Shown here in pieces: positions 26,506 through 36,137 of a stretch of DNA of 64,000 bases. The stretch lies in assembly GCA_037133495.1 (NCBI GenBank), contig JBAXOA010000006.1:8047-72046 (forward strand), read 5' to 3'. The notes under the pieces are model-generated. The model made no database searches. It was not told the DNA's origin and saw only the letters and a list, made by a program, of their open reading frames with translations. Position 1 is the stretch's first letter. Every line of letters starts with the position of its first letter. This DNA is from JAAFHB01 sp037133495 (GTDB taxonomy: Bacteria > Bacteroidota > Bacteroidia > Bacteroidales > Prolixibacteraceae). Made by a program: the position numbers and the translations under genes.

Positions 26506-29238
26506 GTGAAGTATCCTAAAATTACACTTCGTTATACTGCTGTTATTCTGCTTATTGCATTTATGTTTTTGACAAAGCCGGGTCGATCGCAAGAAATTCA
26601 GGAAATGAAAATTACCGGAAGTTTTACAAAGGCTCCGCTGCAGGAGGTTTTTAATTCACTCGGAAAAAAATATGGTATCCGGTTTTTTTATAAAGAAGAG
26701 TGGATCAAATCCATAGAAATCACAGGTGCCTTTAATAATATGCCGTTGATTCAGGTGCTGAATAAGACTGTTCAAGGTAGGGAATTGGATTTTAAATTCT
26801 TTCAGCAAAATTCAGTCGTTGTTTTCCCTAAAAAAACAGATAGTCATGTGGTTATAGGTGAGGACAAATCACAGGTTCTTGTTATTGGCGATCCCCTGAA
26901 TCAAGGCCGTTATCAGCGTGCAAAAATCAGCGGAATTGTTCTTGAAGGTAAAACAGGATTACCTCTTGCAGGCGCAGTGGTTTACAATCCGGAAACAAAA
27001 ATTGGGGCGGCAACCAATTCAAAGGGAAGATATACAATCGATCTGCCAACCGGTGATATTCACCTGAGGGTTTCTTTCATGAGTTTCGAAAATCAGTATG
27101 CAAAAGTACAGCTGATTCAGGATGGCAATGCTGATTTTGAATTGTTTGAACAGACTCACGCAATCGCTGAATACACAATTATCAGTGACAACGCAAAAGC
27201 TTCCAAAGCGCAGATGAGCATGATAAGTATGTCTGCTGTTACGTTAAAAGAGCTTCCCGTGCTGATGGGAGAGGCTGATATAATCAAGAGCATGGTGATG
27301 ATGCCCGGTGTTCAAAGTGTGGGAGAGATGTCGTCAGGATTCAATGTGCGCGGCGGGAATACCGATCAGAATCTTGTCTTAATGAATGGCGCTCCTGTGT
27401 TCAATACAACACATCTTTTTGGCTTCTTTTCGATGATTAATCCGGATGCCGTTGACAATGTAACGCTTTATAAAGGAGGAATTCCTGCTTCTTACGGCGA
27501 ACGTATCTCGTCCGTTATGGATGTTCAATTAAAAGACGGAAGTGATCAAAATCTTCGTATAAATGGAGGTATTGGATTGATTAACAGTAGATTGACCATA
27601 GAAGGTCCATTTACCAAAAAGAAGAAAAGCACATTTATGATTGGAGGAAGAAGCACTTATTCTGACTGGCTCCTTCAAAAGACGAAGAATCCAACATTTA
27701 TGAATAGTGTGGCTCATTTTTACGATGTTAACGCGACTGCTAATTTTGAGATCAGTCCTAAAAATCATCTTAAATTAATGGGTTATTATAGTGCTGACGT
27801 TTTTAATTTGAATACCAGTTCGCTCTATGACTATGGCAATACCATCGGTTCATTGAACTGGAAGTTGAATCTCTCTGAAAAAGCGATATCAAATTTAAGT
27901 CTGGCCTACTCAAAATACGACTTAAAGGTTGATCGGAAAGATCCGGTTCTTCCTTTGGATGACTATACCCTCAAATCAAATATTCAGTACGGAAGCCTTA
28001 AATATATCTTTTCTTTTTTCCCAAATACCAAACACCATATCAGTACAGGTTTTCAAACCATTGGATATTGGATTCAACCTGGAAATATTATCCCGACACA
28101 GCAGGTATCCAACGTTCAGGAATCGACATTACGTCCCGAGCAATCGGCTGAGGCGGCCTTATTTGCCGACGACGACTTCGACTTATCGGATAAACTGGCA
28201 TTTAATATTGGTTTGCGTTACAATCAATATATGAACTTTGGACCCGGAATGGTTTATGATTATGCCAACGGTCTTCCGAAAAGCGTAGCCACTATCACTG
28301 ATTCAACAATCTACAAATCAGGTTCAGTCATAAAAGCTTACCAGGGTCTCGAACCCCGTATTTCAATGAGGTATAATTTGACAAACGGAGGCTCTTTGAG
28401 GTTAAGCTATCAGCGGATCCACCAGTTTATCAGTCAGATTTCGAATACGGCGGTAATTTCACCTGCAGACTACTGGAAATCGGCCGATCCCTACCTTGCT
28501 CCAATGATCAACGATCAGATAGCCCTTGGATTTTTCAAAAATTCGACTGATGGAAAGTTTGAAACCACTGTAGAGGTTTACTACAAACAACTGCAAAATC
28601 TTTTAGAATATAAAAATGGCGCCCAGCTTTTGATGAATAAACACATCGAAACAGACCTGATGCTGGCCAACGGTTACTCTTATGGAATGGAATTTATGGC
28701 AAAAAAGAGTTCTGGTCGTCTCAATGGATGGGTGAGCTATACTTATTCGAGGACTTTTCGCAAAGGTGACAGTCCTTTCCCTGAAGAAAAAATCAACGGA
28801 GGCGGATATTACCCCTCTGTTTATGATAAACCACACGACCTTACCGCAGTAATGAATTATAAAATTAGCCGGAGGTGGCGATTTTCAAGTAATTTTGTCT
28901 TTTCTTCAGGCAGACCAATCACCTTGCCGGAACAGAAATATATTTATGGAGGTAGTCAGGTGGTGGTTTTCTCAGACAGGAATAAATACCGGATGCCCCC
29001 TTATCATCGTATGGACGTTAGTCTTACGCTCGATGAAAACCTTCGCAAAAAACGAATGTGGAAAGGAAGCTGGACCTTCTCGATTTACAATCTTTACGGA
29101 CGCAGCAATCCTTACTCGGTTTTCTACCGCAAAGGGCCACAGTCGACCCTTGGTACCGAAAATAGCCGGTACGATATCTTTAAAATGTCTATCATCGGCG
29201 TACCTGTTCCATCGATCACCTATAATTTTAAATTCTGA
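26506..29238 (+). CDS. TonB-dependent outer-membrane receptor with STN and carboxypeptidase-regulatory domains
   Basis: 910 residues from GTG 26506. Domain order: signal peptide; STN (secretin/TonB short N-terminal) domain at about 35-105 (APLQEVFNSLGKKYGIRFFY), which often talks to an anti-sigma factor; CarboxypepD-regulatory-like domain at about 144-215 (GIVLEGKTGLPLAGAVVYNP); plug (VQSVGEMSSGFNVRGGNTDQ); and a 22-strand-type barrel. It does not look like SusC and has no SusD partner. Its stop overlaps the start of a DUF4249 gene, so the pair is co-translated. No sigma/anti-sigma pair is seen next to it. Ligand unknown. Confidence 0.88.
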   Translation: MKYPKITLRYTAVILLIAFMFLTKPGRSQEIQEMKITGSFTKAPLQEVFNSLGKKYGIRFFYKEEWIKSIEITGAFNNMPLIQVLNKTVQGRELDFKFFQQNSVVVFPKKTDSHVVIGEDKSQVLVIGDPLNQGRYQRAKISGIVLEGKTGLPLAGAVVYNPETKIGAATNSKGRYTIDLPTGDIHLRVSFMSFENQYAKVQLIQDGNADFELFEQTHAIAEYTIISDNAKASKAQMSMISMSAVTLKELPVLMGEADIIKSMVMMPGVQSVGEMSSGFNVRGGNTDQNLVLMNGAPVFNTTHLFGFFSMINPDAVDNVTLYKGGIPASYGERISSVMDVQLKDGSDQNLRINGGIGLINSRLTIEGPFTKKKKSTFMIGGRSTYSDWLLQKTKNPTFMNSVAHFYDVNATANFEISPKNHLKLMGYYSADVFNLNTSSLYDYGNTIGSLNWKLNLSEKAISNLSLAYSKYDLKVDRKDPVLPLDDYTLKSNIQYGSLKYIFSFFPNTKHHISTGFQTIGYWIQPGNIIPTQQVSNVQESTLRPEQSAEAALFADDDFDLSDKLAFNIGLRYNQYMNFGPGMVYDYANGLPKSVATITDSTIYKSGSVIKAYQGLEPRISMRYNLTNGGSLRLSYQRIHQFISQISNTAVISPADYWKSADPYLAPMINDQIALGFFKNSTDGKFETTVEVYYKQLQNLLEYKNGAQLLMNKHIETDLMLANGYSYGMEFMAKKSSGRLNGWVSYTYSRTFRKGDSPFPEEKINGGGYYPSVYDKPHDLTAVMNYKISRRWRFSSNFVFSSGRPITLPEQKYIYGGSQVVVFSDRNKYRMPPYHRMDVSLTLDENLRKKRMWKGSWTFSIYNLYGRSNPYSVFYRKGPQSTLGTENSRYDIFKMSIIGVPVPSITYNFKF

Positions 29239-30362
29239 TGCGAAAAGAACTCTGCTATATTTCACTCTTTCTTGTGCTCTTCACATCGTGCGAACAGGTT
29301 TATCAGCCTGATATCGAAACAGTGAATGGTCAGCTTGTTGTTGAAGCGCGAATTACAAATGATCTGTCCAAAAATTTCATTCACCTTACCAGAACACGTA
29401 GTTTCTATGATAAACAGCCTCCTCTGGAAGTATCGGGAGCCGTGTTGACACTTAATGAAATGGGCACTAAGGTGTCATTAAGGGCGAGTGAAAGTTCGCC
29501 TGGATATTATACTTTAAATTCTGTTCCTGAGATCGGAAAAATATATTTTTTGAGGATCGGAATATTAAATGAGGTGTATGAATCAGCGGCAGTCACAATG
29601 CCTTCCATCCCTCAAATTGCGAATTTCCATACTGAACATGTGGTAAAAAAAGTTTATGTAAATAATGTGGAAGGCATACCGCAGGCGTTTGATAAGCCGG
29701 GAAGAGAATTTTATGTTGATTTGCCGGTTACGAATTCACTGTCTTATTTCCGTTTTGATATAAAAACCGTTTGGGAATGGCATTGCGATTATATTCCAAA
29801 TCCGGTTTCTGAGATTCCTTCAATCTATGGATGGTATGTTTTTCACGATAAAGCGATGTTCAATCTGGCTGGTCCTAAAAGTTTCAGCCAGTCAAATAAA
29901 ATTGAAAAACATTCCATTCTGAATGTATCCTACAATGTCCTTGATTATATATATGCCGATACCTTGATCACAAAATCTGATACGTTATATGCTAAAGGGT
30001 GCATTCTTTCTATTGACCAGTACGGCACTTCCAAAGAATCATTTGAGTATCATGAACAGCTGAACAGCCAATTCTCCGCTGCCGGCAATTTGTTTGATCC
30101 TATTCAGAATCAAATACATGGAAATATAATATGCAAAACAAACTCGTCAAAGGTTGTATATGGATTTTTCGATCTGAATTCTTATGCACCTCATCGCTAT
30201 TTCTTTAATTTGTCTCATCCACCCGAAGATTTTCCCATGCGACAAATTTTTCAATATCCTGAATTGCCCGATGAAAACGGAATGCTGATAACACAAACGG
30301 TAATAGGTCCGCCGACTGAACTACCACCGCCGAAGCATCCTCCATTATGGTGGGTAAAGTAA
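29238..30362 (+). CDS. DUF4249 lipoprotein, partner of the TonB receptor
   Basis: 374 residues with a lipoprotein signal (MRKELCYISLFLVLFTSC, cysteine 18). The N-terminal part has the DUF4249 pattern: LVVEARITNDLSKNFIHLTR, VSGAVLTLNEMGTKVSLR and PGYYTL. Such proteins are regularly encoded next to TonB receptors in Bacteroidota and are thought to be their surface or periplasmic partners, analogous to SusD, though the substrate is not known. The start shares one base with the receptor stop (TGATG). Confidence 0.82.
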   Translation: MRKELCYISLFLVLFTSCEQVYQPDIETVNGQLVVEARITNDLSKNFIHLTRTRSFYDKQPPLEVSGAVLTLNEMGTKVSLRASESSPGYYTLNSVPEIGKIYFLRIGILNEVYESAAVTMPSIPQIANFHTEHVVKKVYVNNVEGIPQAFDKPGREFYVDLPVTNSLSYFRFDIKTVWEWHCDYIPNPVSEIPSIYGWYVFHDKAMFNLAGPKSFSQSNKIEKHSILNVSYNVLDYIYADTLITKSDTLYAKGCILSIDQYGTSKESFEYHEQLNSQFSAAGNLFDPIQNQIHGNIICKTNSSKVVYGFFDLNSYAPHRYFFNLSHPPEDFPMRQIFQYPELPDENGMLITQTVIGPPTELPPPKHPPLWWVK

Positions 30363-30439
30363 TGGGTACGCATAACTTCAGGATTCGCCGGTTAATAAAT
30401 ACTTCAGCATTGCAGCAAATTAAATAAAGAGATTTCAAC

Positions 30440-32050
30440 GTGAAAAGAATAATACTACTGTTCCTAATCTTCGGTGCCATTACAGGCAAAGCTCAGGAAA
30501 AGGAGCATTTCAGCCTCTTTACCGACCGCGATGTCTACGTAAGTGGTGAAACACTTTTGTTAAAGGTATTTGCACCTTCCGACGAAATTTCAGGAGTCGT
30601 TAATGTCGATCTGATTAATGCCAAAGGGAAAATAATTTACGGAATCAGCAAGCAAATATTTGACCATCAGGCAGATGGGTATCTTGATCTTCCCGATTCT
30701 TTAAGCTCCGGATGCTATCTGCTTTGTGCTTCAACAAAAATTAATCCTGCCTTAACGGTTAAAGAACTGTATGTATGTAACCGGTTTACGGGATTGCCTG
30801 AATCCGGTTTATTGCTTCGGGCAGCTGAAACGAATGATTTGAATGAAAAATTTGCAGCTGCATTGCAAATTGAAGGTTTGGATAAAACTTATAAAACCAG
30901 AGGGACAGTACATGCCACACTGAAATTGCCGCCCGAACTTCTGTCGCAAACTACCGGAAAATTGTTTGTCAGTATTTCAGAAAATGTTCCCGGATACTCA
31001 TCCCGAACATTCATTAAAAAAGTAAATATTCCCCAAAATCCCTTGATTGAAAAGGACGGGATTGTGCTTGAAGGAAATATCAAAGATGAGAGAGCCCGTA
31101 CACCATTCGAAAAGGGAACTGTATTGCTTTCGATTCCCGACACGGTTCAAAAGCTAAATTATTTCATTCCAGGCAAGGATGGCCGTTTTAATTTTCAGCT
31201 TGACAACTATTATGGAAAAATACCATTGGTCATACAAGGCTTCGATCCTGAAGAGAAGCTACTGGTAAAACTTGCTCTTAACCTCCGTGATAGCATGACA
31301 AGTGTCGTACCTGCTTTCGAAACATGGACCATTGCCCCCGAATTCAAAAAATATATCAGAAATAGCATTGACGCGATTACTTTTCGTAAAATATTTGATA
31401 AACAGGAATTTACAATTGATAAAGCGCCAAAAAACAAGGCGGATGCCTACTCTTTTTATGGGAAGCCAACAGAGATCATCGATCCGCGGCTCTTTATCGA
31501 TCTGCCCGATTTTACGGAAATCTCTCGCGAACTCTTACCCGGTGTTAAGTTTAGAGCTAATAACCGCATTCCAACTATGCAGATTTTTAATCCTTCAACA
31601 CGCAGCTATTTTGAAAGACAGCCATTGCTGCTGCTCGACGGGATTCCATTCCGTGATCTGAATATCATCAAAGGAATGGGTTCCAAAGAGATCGATAAAA
31701 TAGAAATTGTCCGAAGTGAAAGATATTATGGCGATTTGATGTTTCCTGGTGTAGTAGCCATTCATACTACAAACCCCGATATCAACAGACTAAACGAATC
31801 GAACGAAGTTATAAAATTGAACATCAATGGATTGCAGCCCGGTTTGACTTTAAATGTTCCTGACAAACAACCATTAAACGAACCTGATCTTCGTAAGGTT
31901 TTGTTCTGGAAACCATCTTTAGAACCTGAACAAACCATGCGTATCGATTTTGAGACATCCGATATTCACGGTGATTTCAAGCTGATAATCCATGGAAAAT
32001 CCAACGACGGATCTATTTATTATAAAGAACAAACTTTTGTGGTAAACTAA
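30440..32050 (+). CDS. Secreted MG2-like protein with a TonB-plug-like C-terminal segment
   Basis: 536 residues from GTG 30440, with signal peptide MKRIILLFLIFGAITGKAQ. Residues about 20-110 look like a macroglobulin MG2-type beta domain (FTDRDVYVSGETLLLKVFAP, then DGYLDLPDSLSSGCYLLCAS). Near residue 395 the stretch LLLLDGIPFRDLNIIKGMGS followed by DKIEIVRSERYYGDLMFPGV and AIHTT resembles the plug of TonB receptors, but no barrel follows. Third gene of the receptor operon, 77 bases after the DUF4249 gene and 1 base before the next. Function unknown; it may work with the receptor. Confidence 0.7.
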   Translation: MKRIILLFLIFGAITGKAQEKEHFSLFTDRDVYVSGETLLLKVFAPSDEISGVVNVDLINAKGKIIYGISKQIFDHQADGYLDLPDSLSSGCYLLCASTKINPALTVKELYVCNRFTGLPESGLLLRAAETNDLNEKFAAALQIEGLDKTYKTRGTVHATLKLPPELLSQTTGKLFVSISENVPGYSSRTFIKKVNIPQNPLIEKDGIVLEGNIKDERARTPFEKGTVLLSIPDTVQKLNYFIPGKDGRFNFQLDNYYGKIPLVIQGFDPEEKLLVKLALNLRDSMTSVVPAFETWTIAPEFKKYIRNSIDAITFRKIFDKQEFTIDKAPKNKADAYSFYGKPTEIIDPRLFIDLPDFTEISRELLPGVKFRANNRIPTMQIFNPSTRSYFERQPLLLLDGIPFRDLNIIKGMGSKEIDKIEIVRSERYYGDLMFPGVVAIHTTNPDINRLNESNEVIKLNINGLQPGLTLNVPDKQPLNEPDLRKVLFWKPSLEPEQTMRIDFETSDIHGDFKLIIHGKSNDGSIYYKEQTFVVN

Positions 32051-32051
32051 T

Positions 32052-32753
32052 ATGGCTAACAGGATTTCACCTATTATTTTTCTTTTCGGATTGCTTGCAG
32101 CCACATCACTCTTCGCCCAGGTCAGGTTGCCAAATAGCCAGAATACCGAAAAAATTAAAGGATCGCGCTTCGTTTCTTATCCCGGTTATTCAGGATCACC
32201 CTATCTGAGTGATAAATTCCTTTATGGCGAGATCGAATTCGTTGACGGAACAAAAATTGACAATATCGGATTGCGTTACAGCGCTTATCGCGACGAGATT
32301 ATTTACTATAATAAATCAGTATTAGTCCAGATAGTTATTGATAAGATGAGTCTGAAGGGCTTTTCATTTACAGACGAACAAGGGAAAAAAAGAGTCTTTC
32401 GCCGCCAATATTATAATGGATATAATCAGGGGGAATGTTTTTTTGAAGTTCTTAGTGATGGAAAAATTGTGCTCCTTGCCTACCGAAAAGTTGATTTAGG
32501 AACCTGTGACCCTTCCTATAGCAAATTGGGTTTGGCCTATCAGCAATCGTATTCCTATTATTTATATTCTGCAGACAAAGGCTATTCTCTGCTTAAAATC
32601 AACAGGAAATCATTGCTCTCAAAATTCGACAAACCCAACCAAAAACTGGTAAGAAGGACGCTTCGTAAAAACAGCGTGTTTATTCTCGATGAAGCCAGTT
32701 TTGTAAAAGCATGGAACCTGATTAAAGATAAAGGGATTAACCCGATTCTTTAA
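32052..32753 (+). CDS. Secreted protein of unknown function, last gene of the TonB-receptor operon
   Basis: 233 residues with signal peptide MANRISPIIFLFGLLAATSLFAQ (cut after FAQ likely). Rich in tyrosine and lysine (YYNGYNQGECFFEVL, YQQSYSYYLYSADKGYSLL); the C-terminus is basic (FDKPNQKLVRRTLRK). I do not recognise a family. Starting 1 base after the MG2-like gene, it is almost surely translated with it. Confidence 0.7.
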   Translation: MANRISPIIFLFGLLAATSLFAQVRLPNSQNTEKIKGSRFVSYPGYSGSPYLSDKFLYGEIEFVDGTKIDNIGLRYSAYRDEIIYYNKSVLVQIVIDKMSLKGFSFTDEQGKKRVFRRQYYNGYNQGECFFEVLSDGKIVLLAYRKVDLGTCDPSYSKLGLAYQQSYSYYLYSADKGYSLLKINRKSLLSKFDKPNQKLVRRTLRKNSVFILDEASFVKAWNLIKDKGINPIL

Positions 32754-32813
32754 AATGCAGTCTGAAATTCTTCCTCCGGATAATTAATATTTGGAAATTA
32801 AAATAAATAATTC

Positions 32814-35800
32814 ATGCAAGAAAAATCATTGCTTTTTCTAATACTCCTGTTCACGGTGCCGGCTTTTTCACAACCCAAAGAAAGACGGGCAAAATATGAT
32901 ATCTCAAAAGAAAGGGTGTTATATACTGTGGGCTATACCCATCTTGATTCAGAGTACGAATGGGACTATAAAACAACCGTAAGCGAGTATCTTAAAAATA
33001 CTATGGAGGAAAATTACAGGCTTTTTGATAAATACCCTGATTACGTTTTCAACTTTACCGGCGCCCGTCGTTACCGGTTAATGAAAGAATATCATCCTGA
33101 ATTATTTAAAAGGCTAAAAGGATACATCGACACAGGCCGTTGGTTTGTAGCCGGTTCATCGATGGAGGAGGGTGAAGTAAATGTTTCTTCTTCGGAGTCG
33201 GTTATCCGTCAGGTATTGTATGGCAATGAGTATTTCAGAAAAGAATTTGGCAAAGAAAGCTCCGATTATATGCTGCCCGACTGCTTTGGATTTGTTGCGA
33301 GTCTGCCCTCAGTTTTACACCATGCCGGCATAATTGGTTTTTCGACTCAGAAATTAACCATTCCTAATCTTCAAACTGCTGTTCCTTTGCCTTTTAACGT
33401 TGGCGTATGGAATGGTCCTGATGGGAAAGGGCTTGTTGCCTGTCTCGATGCTACCGACTATGACGGTGACTTAATGCCTCGTTTGGACATCGATAAATAC
33501 TGGGATAATCGCCTGGCTGATGACTATAAGAAATACGGTATTACCTTCGACTACCGATATTATGGTTGTGGTGATATGGGTGGAGGACTTCGTGAAAGGG
33601 ATGTGATAAATGCCGAAGGAAGCTTGAAAAATCCTGACAGCAAACTGAAAGTGATATTAACTGCTTCCGACCAGATGTACAAGGATATTACACCGGAAAT
33701 CAGAAAAAAGCTTCCTGTTTATTCAGGTGATTTATTGCTGGTTGAGCATAGTGCCGGCTCGATGACTTCGCAATCATTTATGAAGCGTTTAAATCGTAAA
33801 AATGAGGTTTTGGCGCAAGCCTCAGAGCAATTGGCATCTATGGCCAATTATCTCACAGGTGCTGCTTACCCGTTCGAAAAGTTGAATAATTCGTGGGAGC
33901 TGTTACTGGGAAGCCAGATGCATGATGTACTACCCGGAACTGCTATCCCAACAGCCTTTAAACTCGCCTGGAATGATGAATTTATTGCACAAAATGGATT
34001 TTCATCGGTATTATATAACGCTGTCAGGAACGTTTCTTCCCAGATGAATACACAAACAAAAGGACGAGCCATTGCGGTCTCCAATCCTGTTGCTATTGAG
34101 CGTGAAGATGTTTGCACCGCTGAACTGGAATATGCCGTTATGCCTGCTCATCTTAAGGTTTATGATTCGGGAGGAAAGGAAGTCCCCTCTCAAATAATTG
34201 GACGAAATGCAAATAAAGTGAAATTGATATTTCTTGCAAATGTTCCATCATTGGGTATTGCGGTTTATGATGTGCGGGAATCTGCAACGAAAGGATCCCC
34301 TTCAGCCTCAACTCTTTCTGCTGAGCCAAACACGATGGAAAATGAATATTATAAGTTATCGTTGAATGATGATGGCGATATTGCAAGTATCATCGATAAA
34401 AAGGCTGCTCGTGAGCTTCTTGCAAAACCTGCCAGACTGGAGTTTCAGCGCGAAATACCTCAAAAAGAACCGTCGTGGAATATGTTCTGGTATGATCGCA
34501 AGAATCCGCCGTTTGATTTTATGAACAAGGAAGTTTCCATCAAAATGGTCGAAAATGGACCGGTTCGAATTGCCTTTGAAGTGACACGGAAAGGTCAGAA
34601 TTCCAATATAAAGCAAATAATAAGCCTCGCTGCCGGGAAAGCGGGTAAACGGGTTGAGGTTGTTAATGTGATTGACTGGCAGTCGACCGGCGTAAGTTTA
34701 AAAGCATCCTTCCCTTTGGTTGCCGCGAATGAAAATGCCACTTACAATCTGGGAGTTGGAACTATTCAACGGAATACTAATCACGAATTCAAATTTGAGG
34801 TGCCATCGAAAATGTGGTTCGACCTCACCGATAAATCGGGAAAGTTTGGAGTCTCTGTTCTTGAAGATTGCAAGTACGGTTCCGATAAACCGGACAGCAA
34901 CACTTTACGCCTCACATTGCAATATACTCCATCTGCGAAGCTCTGTCCGACATGGCTTTACCAGTCAACACAAGACTGGGGAATTCAGGATGTGAAGTAT
35001 GGTTTGTACAGCCATAACGGTGATTGGTCGCAAAGTGAAACGCAATGGCAGGCTGAGTTCTTAAATAAACCCTTGCTTGCTTTTGAAGCGCCTAAACATA
35101 ACGGTAAGGCTGGTTCCGTATTTTCGTTCCTGACCATCAGCTCCCCCAAAGTTGGTGTGATGGCCTTAAAAAAAGCAGAGCAAGGCGATTACTTTATTGT
35201 TCGGGTCAACGAACTTTCAGGAAACGATGTGACGGGAGTCAGCCTTAAATTTCCGGGTAAAATTTTGGATGCTTTCGAAGTTAACGGACAAGAACAAAGA
35301 ACCGGCGCAGCAACTATAACCGGTAATTCCCTTCAGTTTGATCTTTCGCACTATACAATTCGCAGTTATGCGTTTAAACTTGCTCCTCAGAATCAATTGG
35401 CTTTCAATCAGTCAACAGTAGATTTAAACTACGATCAGGATGTGATCAGCTTTGACAATAACCGTACAGATGGAAATATGACAGGGAAATACGACCCAAC
35501 CGACCATGGAAATGTATGTAATTATCCCGGCGAACAAATTTCCGGTGAAATAGTTAGTGAGGGAGTGAAGTTTCGGATGGGCAACACGGCCGATTTACAA
35601 AATAATGTTGTCACATGTAAAGGTCAGACAGTAACATTACCTGCCGGTGATTTTAATAAGATTTATATTTTAGCAGCAAGTACTGCAGAATCAACAGGAA
35701 TTTTTACGGTAAACGGAACACCTGTAAATTTAAGCGTAGGTAATTGGAAAGGATTTATCGGACAACATTACGACAGGCAGTTTGACCTCGATGGCTTTTC

Positions 35801-36107
35801 TGTGTTGAGCGTTAAAGCGCCTTATTTAAAGCAGGATAATATCGCCTGGTTTGCGTCACATTGGCATTTCGGCTATCCAACCAGAAATGAGCCTTACGAA
35901 TATTCTTATATTTTTAAGTATGAAATTGGCTTACCTTCAAATACTACTACAATTACTTTACCTGACAATGACAGGATAAAAATCTTTGGGATAACGGTTG
36001 GGAGGAATAACGCTGACGATGTGAAATTATTACAGTCACTTACCGACGACTTTAACACCACCAGTCCGTTTTTACTTAGAAATAATACATCAAAACTCGA
36101 AAAATAG
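32814..36107 (+). CDS. Secreted alpha-mannosidase, GH38
   Basis: 1097 residues with signal peptide (MQEKSLLFLILLFTVPAFSQ). GH38 catalytic domain: zinc ligands His43 and Asp45 in YTHLDSEYEW, the nucleophile Asp156 in MLPDCFGF, and the downstream zinc histidine in SQMHDVLPGT. Beta domains follow (residues about 500-1097). GH38 retaining enzymes cleave alpha-linked mannose, for example from N-glycans or mannans; this one is periplasmic or exported. It begins 61 bases after the receptor operon in the same direction and precedes an Old Yellow Enzyme and a DUF4838 protein. Confidence 0.9.
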   Translation: MQEKSLLFLILLFTVPAFSQPKERRAKYDISKERVLYTVGYTHLDSEYEWDYKTTVSEYLKNTMEENYRLFDKYPDYVFNFTGARRYRLMKEYHPELFKRLKGYIDTGRWFVAGSSMEEGEVNVSSSESVIRQVLYGNEYFRKEFGKESSDYMLPDCFGFVASLPSVLHHAGIIGFSTQKLTIPNLQTAVPLPFNVGVWNGPDGKGLVACLDATDYDGDLMPRLDIDKYWDNRLADDYKKYGITFDYRYYGCGDMGGGLRERDVINAEGSLKNPDSKLKVILTASDQMYKDITPEIRKKLPVYSGDLLLVEHSAGSMTSQSFMKRLNRKNEVLAQASEQLASMANYLTGAAYPFEKLNNSWELLLGSQMHDVLPGTAIPTAFKLAWNDEFIAQNGFSSVLYNAVRNVSSQMNTQTKGRAIAVSNPVAIEREDVCTAELEYAVMPAHLKVYDSGGKEVPSQIIGRNANKVKLIFLANVPSLGIAVYDVRESATKGSPSASTLSAEPNTMENEYYKLSLNDDGDIASIIDKKAARELLAKPARLEFQREIPQKEPSWNMFWYDRKNPPFDFMNKEVSIKMVENGPVRIAFEVTRKGQNSNIKQIISLAAGKAGKRVEVVNVIDWQSTGVSLKASFPLVAANENATYNLGVGTIQRNTNHEFKFEVPSKMWFDLTDKSGKFGVSVLEDCKYGSDKPDSNTLRLTLQYTPSAKLCPTWLYQSTQDWGIQDVKYGLYSHNGDWSQSETQWQAEFLNKPLLAFEAPKHNGKAGSVFSFLTISSPKVGVMALKKAEQGDYFIVRVNELSGNDVTGVSLKFPGKILDAFEVNGQEQRTGAATITGNSLQFDLSHYTIRSYAFKLAPQNQLAFNQSTVDLNYDQDVISFDNNRTDGNMTGKYDPTDHGNVCNYPGEQISGEIVSEGVKFRMGNTADLQNNVVTCKGQTVTLPAGDFNKIYILAASTAESTGIFTVNGTPVNLSVGNWKGFIGQHYDRQFDLDGFSVLSVKAPYLKQDNIAWFASHWHFGYPTRNEPYEYSYIFKYEIGLPSNTTTITLPDNDRIKIFGITVGRNNADDVKLLQSLTDDFNTTSPFLLRNNTSKLEK

Positions 36108-36137
36108 AGTCAATTTTGATTATTAACAAATAGCGCT

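Noticed and set aside
26506..29238. SusC-type receptor of a polysaccharide utilisation locus
   Set aside because: No SusD gene is adjacent and the partner is a DUF4249 protein.
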